From Micromonospora sp. WMMD1082 (GTDB lineage Bacteria > Actinomycetota > Actinomycetes > Mycobacteriales > Micromonosporaceae), in the NCBI RefSeq assembly GCF_029626175.1, contig NZ_JARUBM010000002.1:7234501-7298500 (forward strand): a DNA stretch of 64,000 nucleotides. The letters run 5' to 3'. The position numbers and the translations under genes were made by a program. The notes under the pieces were generated by a model. The model was not told where the DNA came from. It saw nothing but the letters and a program-made list of their open reading frames with translations, and made no database searches. Positions 15,804 to 24,506 of this stretch are shown here, piece by piece. How positions within the stretch are numbered: the first letter of the stretch is position 1; each line of letters starts with the position of its first letter.

Positions 15804-16849
15804 CGACGCTGAAGATCGGCCCACACCTGGTCGGCGCCGGGGAGCGCCCCTTCGTGGTGGCCGAGATGTCCGGTAACCACAACGGTGACCTGGGGCGCGC
15901 CCTGGCCATCGTGGACGCGGTGGCGGCCAGTGGTGCGCACGCGCTGAAGCTCCAGACGTACCGGCCGGACACGATCACCATCGACGCCGACACCCCGGCC
16001 TTCCGCATCTCCGGCGGGCACGAGCTGTGGGGCGGGCAGAACCTCTACCAGCTCTACGAGCGCGCCCACACGCCGTACGAGTGGCACGGGCCGATCTTCG
16101 AGCGCGCCCGCGATCGGGGGCTGACGGTCTTCTCCTCCCCGTTCGACGCCACGGCGGTGCGGCTGCTGGAGGAGCTGGGCGCGCCGGCGTACAAGATCGC
16201 TTCGTCGGAGCTGGTCGACCTGCCGCTGATCGGCCTGGTCGCCGCCACTGGCAAGCCGATGATCATCTCCACCGGGATGGCCACGCTGGCCGAGATCGAC
16301 GCCGCCGTACGCACCGCGCGCGACGGCGGTGCGGGCAGGATCGTGCTGCTCGCCTGCACCGCCTCCTACCCGGCGCCGCCCGCCGACAGCAACCTGCGCC
16401 GCATTCCGGTGCTGTCCGAGGCGTTCGGCGTGCCGGTCGGCCTCTCCGACCACACCCCGGGCATCGGCGTGCCGGTCGCCTCGGTGGCGCTCGGCGCCTG
16501 CTTCATCGAGAAGCACGTCACGCTGGACCGCGCCGACGGCGGCGTGGACTCCGACTTCTCCCTGAACCCCGCCGAGCTGGCGGCCCTGGTGGTCGAGTCG
16601 GAGCGGGCGTACGCGGCGCTCGGCGGCACGGCCGTCGGGCCGACCCCGGCCGAGCAGGAGGGCCTGCGCTTCCGGCGCTCGCTCTACGTGGTGGCGGACG
16701 TGCGGGCCGGCGACGAGGTCACCGCACACAACGTCCGGTCGATCCGCCCCGCCGGCGGCCTCCCCCCGGTCGAGATCACCCGCGTGCTCGGCCGCCGTTT
16801 CACCACCGACGTCCCCCGCGGCACCCCCCTCACCTGGAACCTGATCTAA
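15800..16849 (+). CDS. pseI: Pseudaminic acid synthase (NeuB family)
   Basis: 349 residues. FVVAEMSGNHNGDLGRALAI, HALKLQTYRPDTITI, TVFSSPFDATAVRLLEELG and YKIASSELVDLPLI are characteristic NeuB/PseI barrel motifs. IEKHVTLDR carries the conserved His and Lys, and a SAF/antifreeze-like domain closes the C-terminus (RSLYVVADVRAGDEVT). The enzyme condenses 2,4-diacetamido-2,4,6-trideoxy-L-altrose with PEP. The MSGNHNG variant and the presence of pseB, pseC, pseG and pseH in the same locus favour pseudaminic over sialic acid. The ATG overlaps the glycosyltransferase stop. Confidence 0.9.
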   Translation: MTTLKIGPHLVGAGERPFVVAEMSGNHNGDLGRALAIVDAVAASGAHALKLQTYRPDTITIDADTPAFRISGGHELWGGQNLYQLYERAHTPYEWHGPIFERARDRGLTVFSSPFDATAVRLLEELGAPAYKIASSELVDLPLIGLVAATGKPMIISTGMATLAEIDAAVRTARDGGAGRIVLLACTASYPAPPADSNLRRIPVLSEAFGVPVGLSDHTPGIGVPVASVALGACFIEKHVTLDRADGGVDSDFSLNPAELAALVVESERAYAALGGTAVGPTPAEQEGLRFRRSLYVVADVRAGDEVTAHNVRSIRPAGGLPPVEITRVLGRRFTTDVPRGTPLTWNLI

Positions 16850-16868
16850 ACCCACCCCACCCCGCCAG

Positions 16869-16882
16869 GTTGATCATGAAGT
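16869..16882. repeat. Short intergenic repeat at a convergent junction
   Basis: GTTGATCATGAAGT occurs here between the convergent pseI and PPTase-like genes. The same bases open the 19-bp palindrome arm at 30704-30717. Here only one arm is present, so this copy may be a decayed version of the same element. Confidence 0.5.
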
Positions 16883-16922
16883 CGGGCGGGAGTGAGGGGT
16901 GGGTGGGTGGGGTCAGGGCGGG

Positions 16923-17369
16923 TCAGGGTGGGGTGGGGGCGAAGGCGACGGTTATCACGAGGTTGGTCAGGGGCAGGGTGCGCCATAGCCAGACGGTGCC
17001 GGGTGGCACCTCCAGGCCGTGCCGCTGCCACCAGATCGCCACCGGGACGTCGGCGAGCTTGGCCAGGCACTCGACGCGGGTCCACCGGGCCCAGAAGTCC
17101 GTGGCGCCGAACCGGCGAACCAGCGCGGTGGGCAGCGGGGCGTCGGCACGCTCGGCGTCTACCGCGACCCGCCAGCCGGGCACCGGCGGCGCGTACCAGC
17201 CGACGCAGCGCCCGTCGCCGAGGTGACTGCGGGTGACCGCGCCGCCGGAATCGGCCACCGGCGCCACCCGCAGGTGTCGTGGTGCGCCGGCGAGCAGGAC
17301 CGGCACCCGTTGTCCCGCGCCAGCGTCGGCGCGGGACAACCGGGGCGGGGTGTCAGATCGAGGCGGCAC
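16923..17369 (-). CDS. Possible 4'-phosphopantetheinyl transferase-like protein
   Basis: 148 residues. GWRVAVDAERADA resembles the metal-binding motif of Sfp-type transferases (GVDVE). FWARWTRVECLAKL resembles the later catalytic block (F-x-x-x-W-T-x-K-E-A-x-x-K), though the usual Lys-Glu is Val-Glu. It is shorter than typical Sfp enzymes (over 200 residues). It ends a minus-strand run with an SDR, an AMP-ligase and an acyl carrier protein, so activating that carrier protein by adding phosphopantetheine is the obvious role. The 17-bp overlap with the SDR gene suggests coupling. Family assignment is inference from two motifs plus context. Confidence 0.5.
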   Translation of the reverse strand: MPPRSDTPPRLSRADAGAGQRVPVLLAGAPRHLRVAPVADSGGAVTRSHLGDGRCVGWYAPPVPGWRVAVDAERADAPLPTALVRRFGATDFWARWTRVECLAKLADVPVAIWWQRHGLEVPPGTVWLWRTLPLTNLVITVAFAPTPP

Positions 17370-18111
17370 CGTCGACCACGATGACCTGGCCGTTGATGTT
17401 CGTCTGGTCGCGCAGCAGCATCCGCACCACCGGCACGACCTCGTCCGGCTCGGTCAGGTGACCGGTCGGGGTGCGGCGCACGATCTGGTCCAGCTGGGTC
17501 TGGCCGAGCACCGCCGACATCTCCGAGGCGAAGAAGCCCGGCGCGACGGCGTTGACCAGCACCCGCCCGCCCAGCTCGCGGGCCAGCGACCGGGTCGCCG
17601 CGTCCATCCCGCCCTTGGTGGCGGAGTACGCGACCAGGCCCGGAAACCCGCGCTGCGCACAGATCGAGGTGATGTTGACGATCCGGCCCCGGCGGCCCTG
17701 GCCCAGCATTCGCCGTACGGTCAGCCGGGTGAGCTGCAACGGCGCGGTCAGGTTGGTCTCGATGATCCGGGCGATGTCGCCGGTGGCCGTGTGCACGTGC
17801 AGCGAGTCCTGCCCGACGGCCGCGTTGTTCACCACACCGTCGATCGGCCCGAGCCGCTCCTCCGCCGCCCGGACGAACGCCTGCGCGGCGGCGAGGTCGG
17901 TGACGTCGACCGAGCCGACGTGCGCCCGCTCCGGATGGGCGTCGGCGAGCTTGGCCAGCTCGGGGGTGACGGTACGGGCGAAGGCGGCCACCTTCAGGCC
18001 CATGTCGAGCAGGTCGGTGACGATGGCCAGGCCGAGGCCGCGTGATCCGCCGGAGACGAGCACCACGGAGGACGGCGGGACGGGCGGCGGAGGGGTGACG
18101 GGGTCAGACAT
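17353..18111 (-). CDS. FabG-like short-chain dehydrogenase
   Basis: 252 residues with a complete classical SDR set: LVSGGSRGLGLAI for NAD(P) binding, NNAAVG, a catalytic serine in NITSICAQRG, and YSATKGGMDAATRSLA as YxxxK. VNAVAPGF and NGQVIVVDGAAS are typical of FabG, 3-oxoacyl-ACP reductase. With an acyl carrier protein and an AMP-ligase in the same run, reduction of a carrier-bound 3-oxoacyl group is likely. Direct action on a nucleotide sugar is the alternative. Its start overlaps the end of the ligase gene. Confidence 0.85.
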   Translation of the reverse strand: MSDPVTPPPPVPPSSVVLVSGGSRGLGLAIVTDLLDMGLKVAAFARTVTPELAKLADAHPERAHVGSVDVTDLAAAQAFVRAAEERLGPIDGVVNNAAVGQDSLHVHTATGDIARIIETNLTAPLQLTRLTVRRMLGQGRRGRIVNITSICAQRGFPGLVAYSATKGGMDAATRSLARELGGRVLVNAVAPGFFASEMSAVLGQTQLDQIVRRTPTGHLTEPDEVVPVVRMLLRDQTNINGQVIVVDGAASI

Positions 18112-19411
18112 CGCTCTTCAGGGTCTCCTTGACGGGAATCTCGGTCAGTAGGCGGATCCGGCGCGGCACCGCGTACTCGGGCAACCGGTCGGCGCACCAG
18201 CGCACCAGCGCCGCCTCGTCGAGCGCCGTGCCGTCGAGCGCCGGCTGCGGCCGCTGCTGCGGGTCGGTCGGCGTCGCGGCCGCACCGGAGACGGTCGGCA
18301 CCACGTCGGCGACGACCATGTGGCCGAGCAGCGGGGCACGGCGGCCGGTGACCCGCGCCCAGGCCACTCCCGGGTGGGCGGTCAGCACGTCGCGGACTCC
18401 CCCGGCGGACACCTTGCTCCCGCCGACGTTGATCTCGTCGGCGTCGAGGCGCCCGCTGATCAGCACCCGGTCGCCGACCAGCTGCGCCCGGTCGCCGGTG
18501 CGGACCGGGCCGTCCAGCCCGGCACCGTGGTACGGCGAGGTGATGACCAGCTCCCCGTCGCGTACCCCGATGGCGGGACGGCCGGGCGCCGCCCGGTCCA
18601 GCCACTCGACCGGGAACCCGGCCCGTCCGTCGTGCACCACGATCGCCGCACCGACCTCGGAGGAGGCGTAGATCCAGGAGATCCGGGCGGCCGGGAACAT
18701 CTCCCGCAGTCGGTCCAGGATCGCCTGGTCCACCGGTTCGCCGCCGAGGGTCACCTGGCGCAGCGGCACCCGGGCGAGGGCGGCCGGGTCGCGGTGCAGG
18801 GCCCGCCGCCAGAAGGTGGGCGTACCGGAGGCGGCATCCACGCCGTGCTCGGCGGCCAGCGCCGGCCAGTCGTCCAGCTGCTCCGGCTCGACCACCACCA
18901 GGTGCTGCCCCGCCTGGGTCAGCGAGAGCGTCACCACCTGCCACCAGGCGTACGTGCCGGGGGCGTACGGGCAGAGCCAGGTGCGTCCGGGCTGCTGGCC
19001 ACGGACGGTGGTCAGCGATTCGAGGGTGTGCCCGACCCGCTTGGGCCGGCCGGTGGAGCCGGAGGTCAGCAGCCACAGGCGGCCGGGTTCGGCCGGACGC
19101 GCCCGGGTCGGCGCGGTCTCCCCGCCCACCTCGGCGCCGAGGTCGGTGACGACGAACCCGGCGTCGCGCAGCTCCGCCCGCATCGCCGGGTCGACCCGGC
19201 CGGCCGCGCTGATCAGCAGCTCGGTGCCGTGCACGGCGTGCTGGCGGGCGGCGGCGAGCGCGTACCGGGCCGAGTGGGCGAGCGCCGCGGCGGGCGCGGG
19301 CAGGGTCAGCTGCGGCAGGTCGCGCCAGGTCAGCGTCGCACCGTCGACGACGATCCGGTTGTCCGCGCCGGCCGGGTGGGCGGCGGCCGGCGGGGCGGTC
19401 TCCACGCTCAC
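18104..19411 (-). CDS. AMP-dependent synthetase/ligase (ANL superfamily)
   Basis: 435 residues. LWLLTSGSTGRPKRVGHT is the phosphate-binding A3 motif. WIYASSEVGAA corresponds to the A5 region and VRTGDRAQLVGDRVLISGRLDADEINVGG to A7/A8. The C-terminus ends PVKETLKSDV, with the lysine that drives adenylation. It is shorter than typical 500-550-residue members, mainly at the N-terminus. It probably adenylates a carboxylic acid and loads it onto the carrier protein encoded immediately upstream, with which it overlaps by four bases. The substrate cannot be read off. Confidence 0.85.
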   Translation of the reverse strand: MSVETAPPAAAHPAGADNRIVVDGATLTWRDLPQLTLPAPAAALAHSARYALAAARQHAVHGTELLISAAGRVDPAMRAELRDAGFVVTDLGAEVGGETAPTRARPAEPGRLWLLTSGSTGRPKRVGHTLESLTTVRGQQPGRTWLCPYAPGTYAWWQVVTLSLTQAGQHLVVVEPEQLDDWPALAAEHGVDAASGTPTFWRRALHRDPAALARVPLRQVTLGGEPVDQAILDRLREMFPAARISWIYASSEVGAAIVVHDGRAGFPVEWLDRAAPGRPAIGVRDGELVITSPYHGAGLDGPVRTGDRAQLVGDRVLISGRLDADEINVGGSKVSAGGVRDVLTAHPGVAWARVTGRRAPLLGHMVVADVVPTVSGAAATPTDPQQRPQPALDGTALDEAALVRWCADRLPEYAVPRRIRLLTEIPVKETLKSDV

Positions 19412-19659
19412 TGGTGCTGCAGCTCGACGAGGAAGTCCAGCACGTCGCCGACGGTGGCGATCCGGCGCAGCCCGGGAGCGTCGAAGTTCAGCTCCTCCCC
19501 CGTCTCGTCCTCGACCCGCAGCGCCAACTCGGAGAAGTCCAGCGACCGGAAGCCGACCTCCCGCAGATCGGCGGCATCGTCGGCGGGCAACACCTTGCCC
19601 TGGTTCTTGAGAACCTGGCCCATGAGGTCGCGAATCTGCGCACGACTCAATTCCTTCAT
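19408..19659 (-). CDS. Acyl carrier protein
   Basis: 83 residues, with the four-helix ACP pattern. LREVGFRSLDFSELALRVEDETG holds the phosphopantetheine serine, Ser39. The usual aspartate before it (DSL) is replaced by arginine (RSL), a variant that would affect partner-enzyme recognition. It is the first gene of the ACP-ligase-SDR-PPTase run, divergent from pseH with only 27 bp between the two starts. It is likely dedicated to a surface-sugar acylation step rather than to housekeeping fatty-acid synthesis. Confidence 0.85.
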   Translation of the reverse strand: MKELSRAQIRDLMGQVLKNQGKVLPADDAADLREVGFRSLDFSELALRVEDETGEELNFDAPGLRRIATVGDVLDFLVELQHQ

Positions 19660-19686
19660 GCGGCGGAGTGTACAGCCAGGTGAATC

Positions 19687-20247
19687 GTGATTAGGGTGCC
19701 CGGTGACCAGGTAAACGAAGCGGAAAGCGAGCGGTACGTGCTGCGTGACGCCATCGAGGATGACGTTAACCTGATGTTGTCCTGGCGTAATCAGGACATC
19801 AACCGGCAGGTCAGCAAGACCAGCCATGTCATCACTCCCGAGGAGCACGGACGCTGGTGGTCGGCGGTGCGTGCCGACCCCACCCGCCAGGTGCTGACCT
19901 ACCTGCGCGACGGGGTGCCCAGCGGCGTGGTCACCTTCTTCGACCTGCGCTTGGACGGGCCGCGTACCGGTTCGTGGGGCTTCTATCTGGACGGCGACGG
20001 GTTGGCCGAGCGGGGTGAGACGCTGCCCGCCTGGCTGGAGGTCATGCGGGAGGCGGTGGACCACGCCTTCGACGTGCTGGCACTGGAACGACTCGACGGT
20101 GAGGTGCTCGCCCACAACACCGTGGTGCGCCAGATGAACCGACGGTTCCGTTTTGTCGAGGGCCCCGGCCGCCAGGAGACGCACGACGGCCGGGAAATCA
20201 CCGTCATCCCCATTTCGCTGGAGCGCGCCAGCCGCCGCGTTCGCTGA
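19687..20247 (+). CDS. pseH: Pseudaminic-acid pathway N-acetyltransferase (GNAT)
   Basis: 186 residues starting at GTG. YVLRDAIEDDVNLMLSWRNQDINRQV, then EHGRWWSAVRADP, then GVVTFFDLRL and WGFYLDGDG follow the GNAT fold as found in PseH. That enzyme acetylates the 4-amino group of UDP-4-amino-4,6-dideoxy-N-acetyl-altrosamine. LERLDGEVLAHNTVVRQMNRRFRFV is the usual C-terminal acetyl-CoA region. It is monocistronic on the plus strand but divergent from the carrier-protein operon. An acyl donor other than acetyl-CoA is possible given that neighbour, but this is inference. Confidence 0.82.
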   Translation: MIRVPGDQVNEAESERYVLRDAIEDDVNLMLSWRNQDINRQVSKTSHVITPEEHGRWWSAVRADPTRQVLTYLRDGVPSGVVTFFDLRLDGPRTGSWGFYLDGDGLAERGETLPAWLEVMREAVDHAFDVLALERLDGEVLAHNTVVRQMNRRFRFVEGPGRQETHDGREITVIPISLERASRRVR

Positions 20248-20313
20248 TTATTCCGTTTCTGTGCACGCATTGTTCACGCAACCGGCCCGATCGCGCGACT
20301 CGATGATCCGCCG

Positions 20314-22074
20314 TCACCCGCGCCGCCAGGCGGCCCATTTCCGCTCCGGGTCCCCGCCGAGGCGGACGAAGCCGTGGCGGGCACCGTCCCAGTCGCCGCG
20401 CTCGCCGGGCGCCCAGCGCGCGAAGACCACCTGGGCCGTGGCCGGCGGCCGGTCGGTGAACCAGGGCACCTCGGTCCAGGTGACCTGGTGGCTGAGGTTG
20501 TACCGCAGTTGGTAGGGCACGCCGGTGGCGGCGGCGACCCGGTCGGCGGGGCCGATCCCGAGGTCGGCCACGCTGGGCGTGGGTGTGCCGGCGACCGCCA
20601 GCGGACGGATCAGCCGCTGCACGATCGCCTGCATGGTCGCCACGTTGGCCACGACCAGCGCCGTGAGCACGACCGCGAGCAGACCCACCCGCGCCCGCCG
20701 GTGCCGGGCCGCGAGCACGACCACGAACAGCAGGCAACCGGCGATCCCGATCGCGGCACCGACCAGCGGCCGCAGCTGTTCCCCACCACCGGTCAGGACC
20801 GCCAGATCCGGCGCGCTGAACCCGCCGTAGCGCAACTCCGCGCCGCGCGCCGCCGCACGTGCCAGGCGTACGTGGATCAGGGCGCCGCCGGCAGCGAGCA
20901 GCACCACCGTCACGGCGGCACGACGCAGCAACGACCGGTACGCCGTGCCGAACAGCAGCCCGACGCCGACCAGCAACCAGAACGGGGCGAGCATCTGCAC
21001 GTACCGGGCGTAGATGGCGTCCGGCACCCGGTCCGGGACACCCGCGAGGACGACCTCCGCGCCGACGGCGACCCCGACGGTGGTCAGCAGCGCCACCCCG
21101 AGGGTCCACCTGGCGGCCTCGGCGCCCCCGCGACACAGCCGCGTCACGGCCTCGACACCGGCCAGCCCGGCCAACCCGAAGGTGATCACCATCAGGTACC
21201 ACAGCTGGGTGCCGGTGGACGCCAGCACCTGCGACAGCCCCCGGCCGGAGGTGACGGCCCGCAGGGCATTGCCGTCGGCGGGGCTGCCGAGCAGCTGGAT
21301 CGTGTCGCCGAGCAGCCGCACCCCGACCTCGTTGCCCACCGCCGCGGCCAGCACCGGCAGCGTCGCCGCCAGCATCCCGGCCGGGGCCAGCCGGCGACGC
21401 ACGACCAGGGCCAGCGTCAACGCGGCGTACGCGGCGACGACCACCACCCCGCGCGAGTGCACCAGGTGGCAGGCGCCGGCGAGCGCGCCCCCCACCGCCA
21501 CCGCGACCGGGCCGGGCCGCTCGATCACCCGGTGCACGGCCAGCAGCCAGGCCAGCAGCAGCGGGGCCAGCACCGCGTCGGTCATCGCCACCGTGGCGTG
21601 GTAGGCCGCCGCCGGCAGCGTCGCCGCCGCGACGGCCGCCACCAGGGCCGGTCCGGGCCGTAGCCCCAGCAGCCGGCGGCCGAGCAGGTACGCCAGCGGC
21701 AGGACGGTCGCGTTCACCGCCGCGTTGATCAGCCGTACGAGCAGGTAGCTGTCGACGAAGTCCCGGTCGCCCAGGAAGGCCGGCGCGATCAGCAACGGGT
21801 AGCCGATCCGGCGCAGCGTCTCGTTCTCGCTGCTGAAGCCGCCGGGACCGCCGGCCAGGGCACGGGCGGTGAACAGGTAGCTGTCCTCGTCGGTGTGCGC
21901 GAACGGCATGCCGGCGTGACGGGCCAGCCAGATCCGCCAGGCCACCCCGAGCAGCCAACCGCATCCGAGCAGCACCGGAAGCAGCCACCGCCGGCGGGCC
22001 GGCCCCGCCGGCCCACCCGCGTCCCCGACCCGGGCCACCTCGGCCGCCACGACCATCGTTTCCCTCCACCCCAC
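20314..22074 (-). CDS. Integral membrane glycosyltransferase-like (GT-C) protein
   Basis: 586 residues with roughly ten or more hydrophobic segments. The first extracytoplasmic loop reads MPFAHTDEDSYLFTARAL, an acidic D-E-D cluster where GT-C glycosyltransferases (ArnT/GT39/GT87 type) carry their catalytic aspartate. RRIGYPLLIAPAFL follows. The C-terminal ~100 residues are soluble. Such enzymes use polyprenyl-phosphate sugars on the outer face of the membrane. Its position inside the pseudaminic-acid locus supports a role in glycan assembly. An internal ATG seven codons in is an equally good start. Confidence 0.72.
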   Translation of the reverse strand: MGWRETMVVAAEVARVGDAGGPAGPARRRWLLPVLLGCGWLLGVAWRIWLARHAGMPFAHTDEDSYLFTARALAGGPGGFSSENETLRRIGYPLLIAPAFLGDRDFVDSYLLVRLINAAVNATVLPLAYLLGRRLLGLRPGPALVAAVAAATLPAAAYHATVAMTDAVLAPLLLAWLLAVHRVIERPGPVAVAVGGALAGACHLVHSRGVVVVAAYAALTLALVVRRRLAPAGMLAATLPVLAAAVGNEVGVRLLGDTIQLLGSPADGNALRAVTSGRGLSQVLASTGTQLWYLMVITFGLAGLAGVEAVTRLCRGGAEAARWTLGVALLTTVGVAVGAEVVLAGVPDRVPDAIYARYVQMLAPFWLLVGVGLLFGTAYRSLLRRAAVTVVLLAAGGALIHVRLARAAARGAELRYGGFSAPDLAVLTGGGEQLRPLVGAAIGIAGCLLFVVVLAARHRRARVGLLAVVLTALVVANVATMQAIVQRLIRPLAVAGTPTPSVADLGIGPADRVAAATGVPYQLRYNLSHQVTWTEVPWFTDRPPATAQVVFARWAPGERGDWDGARHGFVRLGGDPERKWAAWRRG

Positions 22075-22225
22075 GGGACCGGGCCGGCCGGCCGCCGTGC
22101 GGCCGTGGCCACGCTGCCCGGTCGGGTCGGAACCCTAGCGGCCCGGTCGGCACAGCGGGGCGGGCGCGCCCCGCCGACGGGACGTGTTCGCCTACCGGGT
22201 GCCCGCCATTCACCGCCTCACGGCA

Positions 22226-22239
22226 TGCGGTTAACCGCA
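22226..22239. promoter_or_regulatory. 14-bp perfect palindrome upstream of pseB
   Basis: TGCGGTTAACCGCA lies 94 bp before the TTG start of pseB, in the 258-bp divergent region between the membrane glycosyltransferase and pseB. It is a plausible binding site for a dimeric regulator. No matching regulator gene is seen in the locus. Confidence 0.35.
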
Positions 22240-22332
22240 GGGCGTGGGCCTGTTAACCCGCCGGGTCTAGCGTTCCCACCCGGCCGGCCGGCCCAGGCCC
22301 GCCGGGTAACCGACTGAACACGGGAGCACCAG

Positions 22333-23316
22333 TTGAGCGAGCTGAACGGATCGTCCATCCTCGTCACCGGGGGAACAGGTTCCTTCGGCAGGACCTTCCT
22401 GCGGCACCTCCTCGCCGAGACCGATCCGGCCCGGGTGGTGGTCTTCTCCCGTGACGAGCTCAAGCAGTACGAGCTGCGCCAGCAGCTCGGCGACGACCCC
22501 CGGCTGCGCTGGTTCATCGGCGACATCCGGGACCGGCACCGGCTGACCCGGGCCATGCACGGGGTCGACCACGTCGTGCACGCCGCCGCCCTCAAGCAGG
22601 TCGACACGGCCGAGTACAACCCCTCGGAGTTCATCGCCACCAACATCACCGGCTCCCAGCACGTCGTGGACGCGGCGATCGAGGCCGGGGTGAAGAAGGT
22701 CGTCGCCCTCTCCACCGACAAGGCGTCCAGCCCGATCAACCTCTACGGCGCGACCAAGCTGGTCGGCGACAAGCTGTTCATCTCGGCCAACCACTACGCG
22801 GCCCATCACCCGACCCGGTTCGCGGTGGTGCGCTACGGCAACGTGGTCGGCAGCCGCGGTTCGGTGGTGCCGCTGTTCCGCCGGCTCGCCGCCGAGGGCA
22901 AGAGCCTGCCGATCACGGACAAGCGGATGACCCGCTTCTGGATCACGCTGGAGCAGGCCGTGCAGTTCGTCATCGACTCGTTCGACCAGATGCAGGGCGG
23001 CGAGCTGTTCGTGCCGCGCATCCCCAGCATGCGCATCCTCGACCTGGTCGAGGCGGTCGCCCCGGACGCCACCACGCACGAGATCGGCATCCGGCCGGGC
23101 GAGAAGCTGCACGAGGAGATGATCGCCCCCGACGACAGCCGGCGGACGCTGATCGCCGAGGACCGCTTCATCGTGCAGCCGACCATCGCCACCTGGGGCT
23201 ACCAGCCGCCGGCCGGCTGCGAGCCGGTGCCGGACGGCTTCGCGTACCAGTCGGACTCCAACGACGAGTGGCTCACCGTGCCGCAACTGCGCACGATGCT
23301 CGGCATCGCGGCATGA
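22333..23316 (+). CDS. pseB: UDP-GlcNAc 4,6-dehydratase (inverting)
   Basis: 327 residues starting at TTG with GGGAG upstream. SILVTGGTGSFGRTFL binds NADP. VVHAAALKQVDTAEYNP and LSTDKASSPINLYGATKLVGDKLF are diagnostic of PseB/FlaA1-type dehydratases; the latter holds the YxxxK pair. PGEKLHEEM near the end is typical. The enzyme makes UDP-2-acetamido-2,6-dideoxy-beta-L-arabino-hexos-4-ulose, the first step towards pseudaminic acid. It starts a rightward operon (pseB, pseC, a GT-like gene, a methyltransferase-like gene, pseF, pseG) with small gaps or overlaps. Confidence 0.93.
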   Translation: MSELNGSSILVTGGTGSFGRTFLRHLLAETDPARVVVFSRDELKQYELRQQLGDDPRLRWFIGDIRDRHRLTRAMHGVDHVVHAAALKQVDTAEYNPSEFIATNITGSQHVVDAAIEAGVKKVVALSTDKASSPINLYGATKLVGDKLFISANHYAAHHPTRFAVVRYGNVVGSRGSVVPLFRRLAAEGKSLPITDKRMTRFWITLEQAVQFVIDSFDQMQGGELFVPRIPSMRILDLVEAVAPDATTHEIGIRPGEKLHEEMIAPDDSRRTLIAEDRFIVQPTIATWGYQPPAGCEPVPDGFAYQSDSNDEWLTVPQLRTMLGIAA

Positions 23317-23338
23317 GCGAGCACAGCGGAGTGCCGGC

Positions 23339-24496
23339 ATGAGTTCCATGCTCCCGTACGGCCGCCAGTCGGTGACCGAGGACGACGTCGCCGCGGTGGT
23401 TTCCGTGCTGCGCGGCGACTGGCTCACCACCGGCCCGGAGGTCGCCGCCTTCGAGGCGGAGCTGTCCGCCTGGGCCGGCGGCGCCGGGGTGGCCACGGTC
23501 TCCAACGGCACGGCGGCGCTGCACGTGGCGTACGCGGCGGCCGGCGTCGGCCCGGGCGACGAGGTGATCGTGCCGCCGATGACGTTCGTGGCCACCGCCA
23601 GCAGCGCCGTGGCGCTCGGGGCCACCGTCGTCTTCGCCGACGTGACGGAGGAGACCTTCACCCTCGACCCGGCGGCGGTGGCCGCGGCGACCACCGAGCG
23701 GACGAAGGTCGTCGCCGCGGTGGACTACGCCGGCCACCCGGCCGACTACGACGCACTGCGCGCCGCGCTCGACGGCAGCGACGCGTTGCTGCTCGCCGAC
23801 GCCGCCCACTCGATCGGGGCCACCTACCGGGGCCGGCCGGTCGGCTCGCTGGCCGATCTGACCACGTTCTCGTTCTTTCCCACCAAGAACCTGACCACCG
23901 CCGAGGGCGGTGCGGTCGCCACCACCGACCCGGAGCTGCTCACCCGGGCCCGCCGGTTCCGCAACATCGGGCTGGTCCGGGAGCCCGCCGAGTGGCGCTG
24001 GCCGGACGAGGGCGGCTGGCACCAGGAGGTGCACGAGTTCGGGCTGAACTACCGGCTGCCCGACGTGCTCTGCGCGCTCGGCCGCAGCCAGTTGCGCCGC
24101 CTCGGTGACTTCCTCGCCCGCCGGGCCGAGCTGGTCGCCCGCTACGACGAGGCGCTGGCGGACCTGCCCGGCGTGCTGACCCCGGGCCGGCGGGACTGGG
24201 CGGCGCCGGCCTGGCACCTGTACCCGATCCGGGTGCTCGACGGCCGCCGCCGCGAGATCTACGACCGGATGCGCGCCGCCGGTATCGGGGTCCAGGTCAA
24301 CTACATCCCCGCGCACTGGCACCCGGCCTTCGCCGACCTCGGCTACCGGCGCGGCAGTTGTCCCGTATCGGAGGCCTTCTACGCCCAACAACTCTCGCTG
24401 CCCCTCTACCCTGGACTACGCGACGCCGACCAGGACCGCGTCATCGACGCGCTGGCCGCGGCCCTGCGCGGCGCCTCGGTTCGCTCCGCCGCCTGA
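23339..24496 (+). CDS. pseC: PLP-dependent aminotransferase, pseudaminic pathway
   Basis: 385 residues of the DegT/DnrJ/EryC1 family. MLPYGRQSVTEDDVAAVVSVL opens it, VIVPPMTFVATASSAVALG and DAAHSIGATYRG follow, and FSFFPTKNLTTAEGG contains the PLP-binding lysine. FGLNYRLPDVLCALGRSQL and VNYIPAHWHP complete the PseC pattern. It transfers an amino group to C4 of the PseB product. It follows pseB after 22 bp. Confidence 0.93.
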   Translation: MSSMLPYGRQSVTEDDVAAVVSVLRGDWLTTGPEVAAFEAELSAWAGGAGVATVSNGTAALHVAYAAAGVGPGDEVIVPPMTFVATASSAVALGATVVFADVTEETFTLDPAAVAAATTERTKVVAAVDYAGHPADYDALRAALDGSDALLLADAAHSIGATYRGRPVGSLADLTTFSFFPTKNLTTAEGGAVATTDPELLTRARRFRNIGLVREPAEWRWPDEGGWHQEVHEFGLNYRLPDVLCALGRSQLRRLGDFLARRAELVARYDEALADLPGVLTPGRRDWAAPAWHLYPIRVLDGRRREIYDRMRAAGIGVQVNYIPAHWHPAFADLGYRRGSCPVSEAFYAQQLSLPLYPGLRDADQDRVIDALAAALRGASVRSAA

Positions 24497-24506
24497 GGGG
24501 ACGCCC

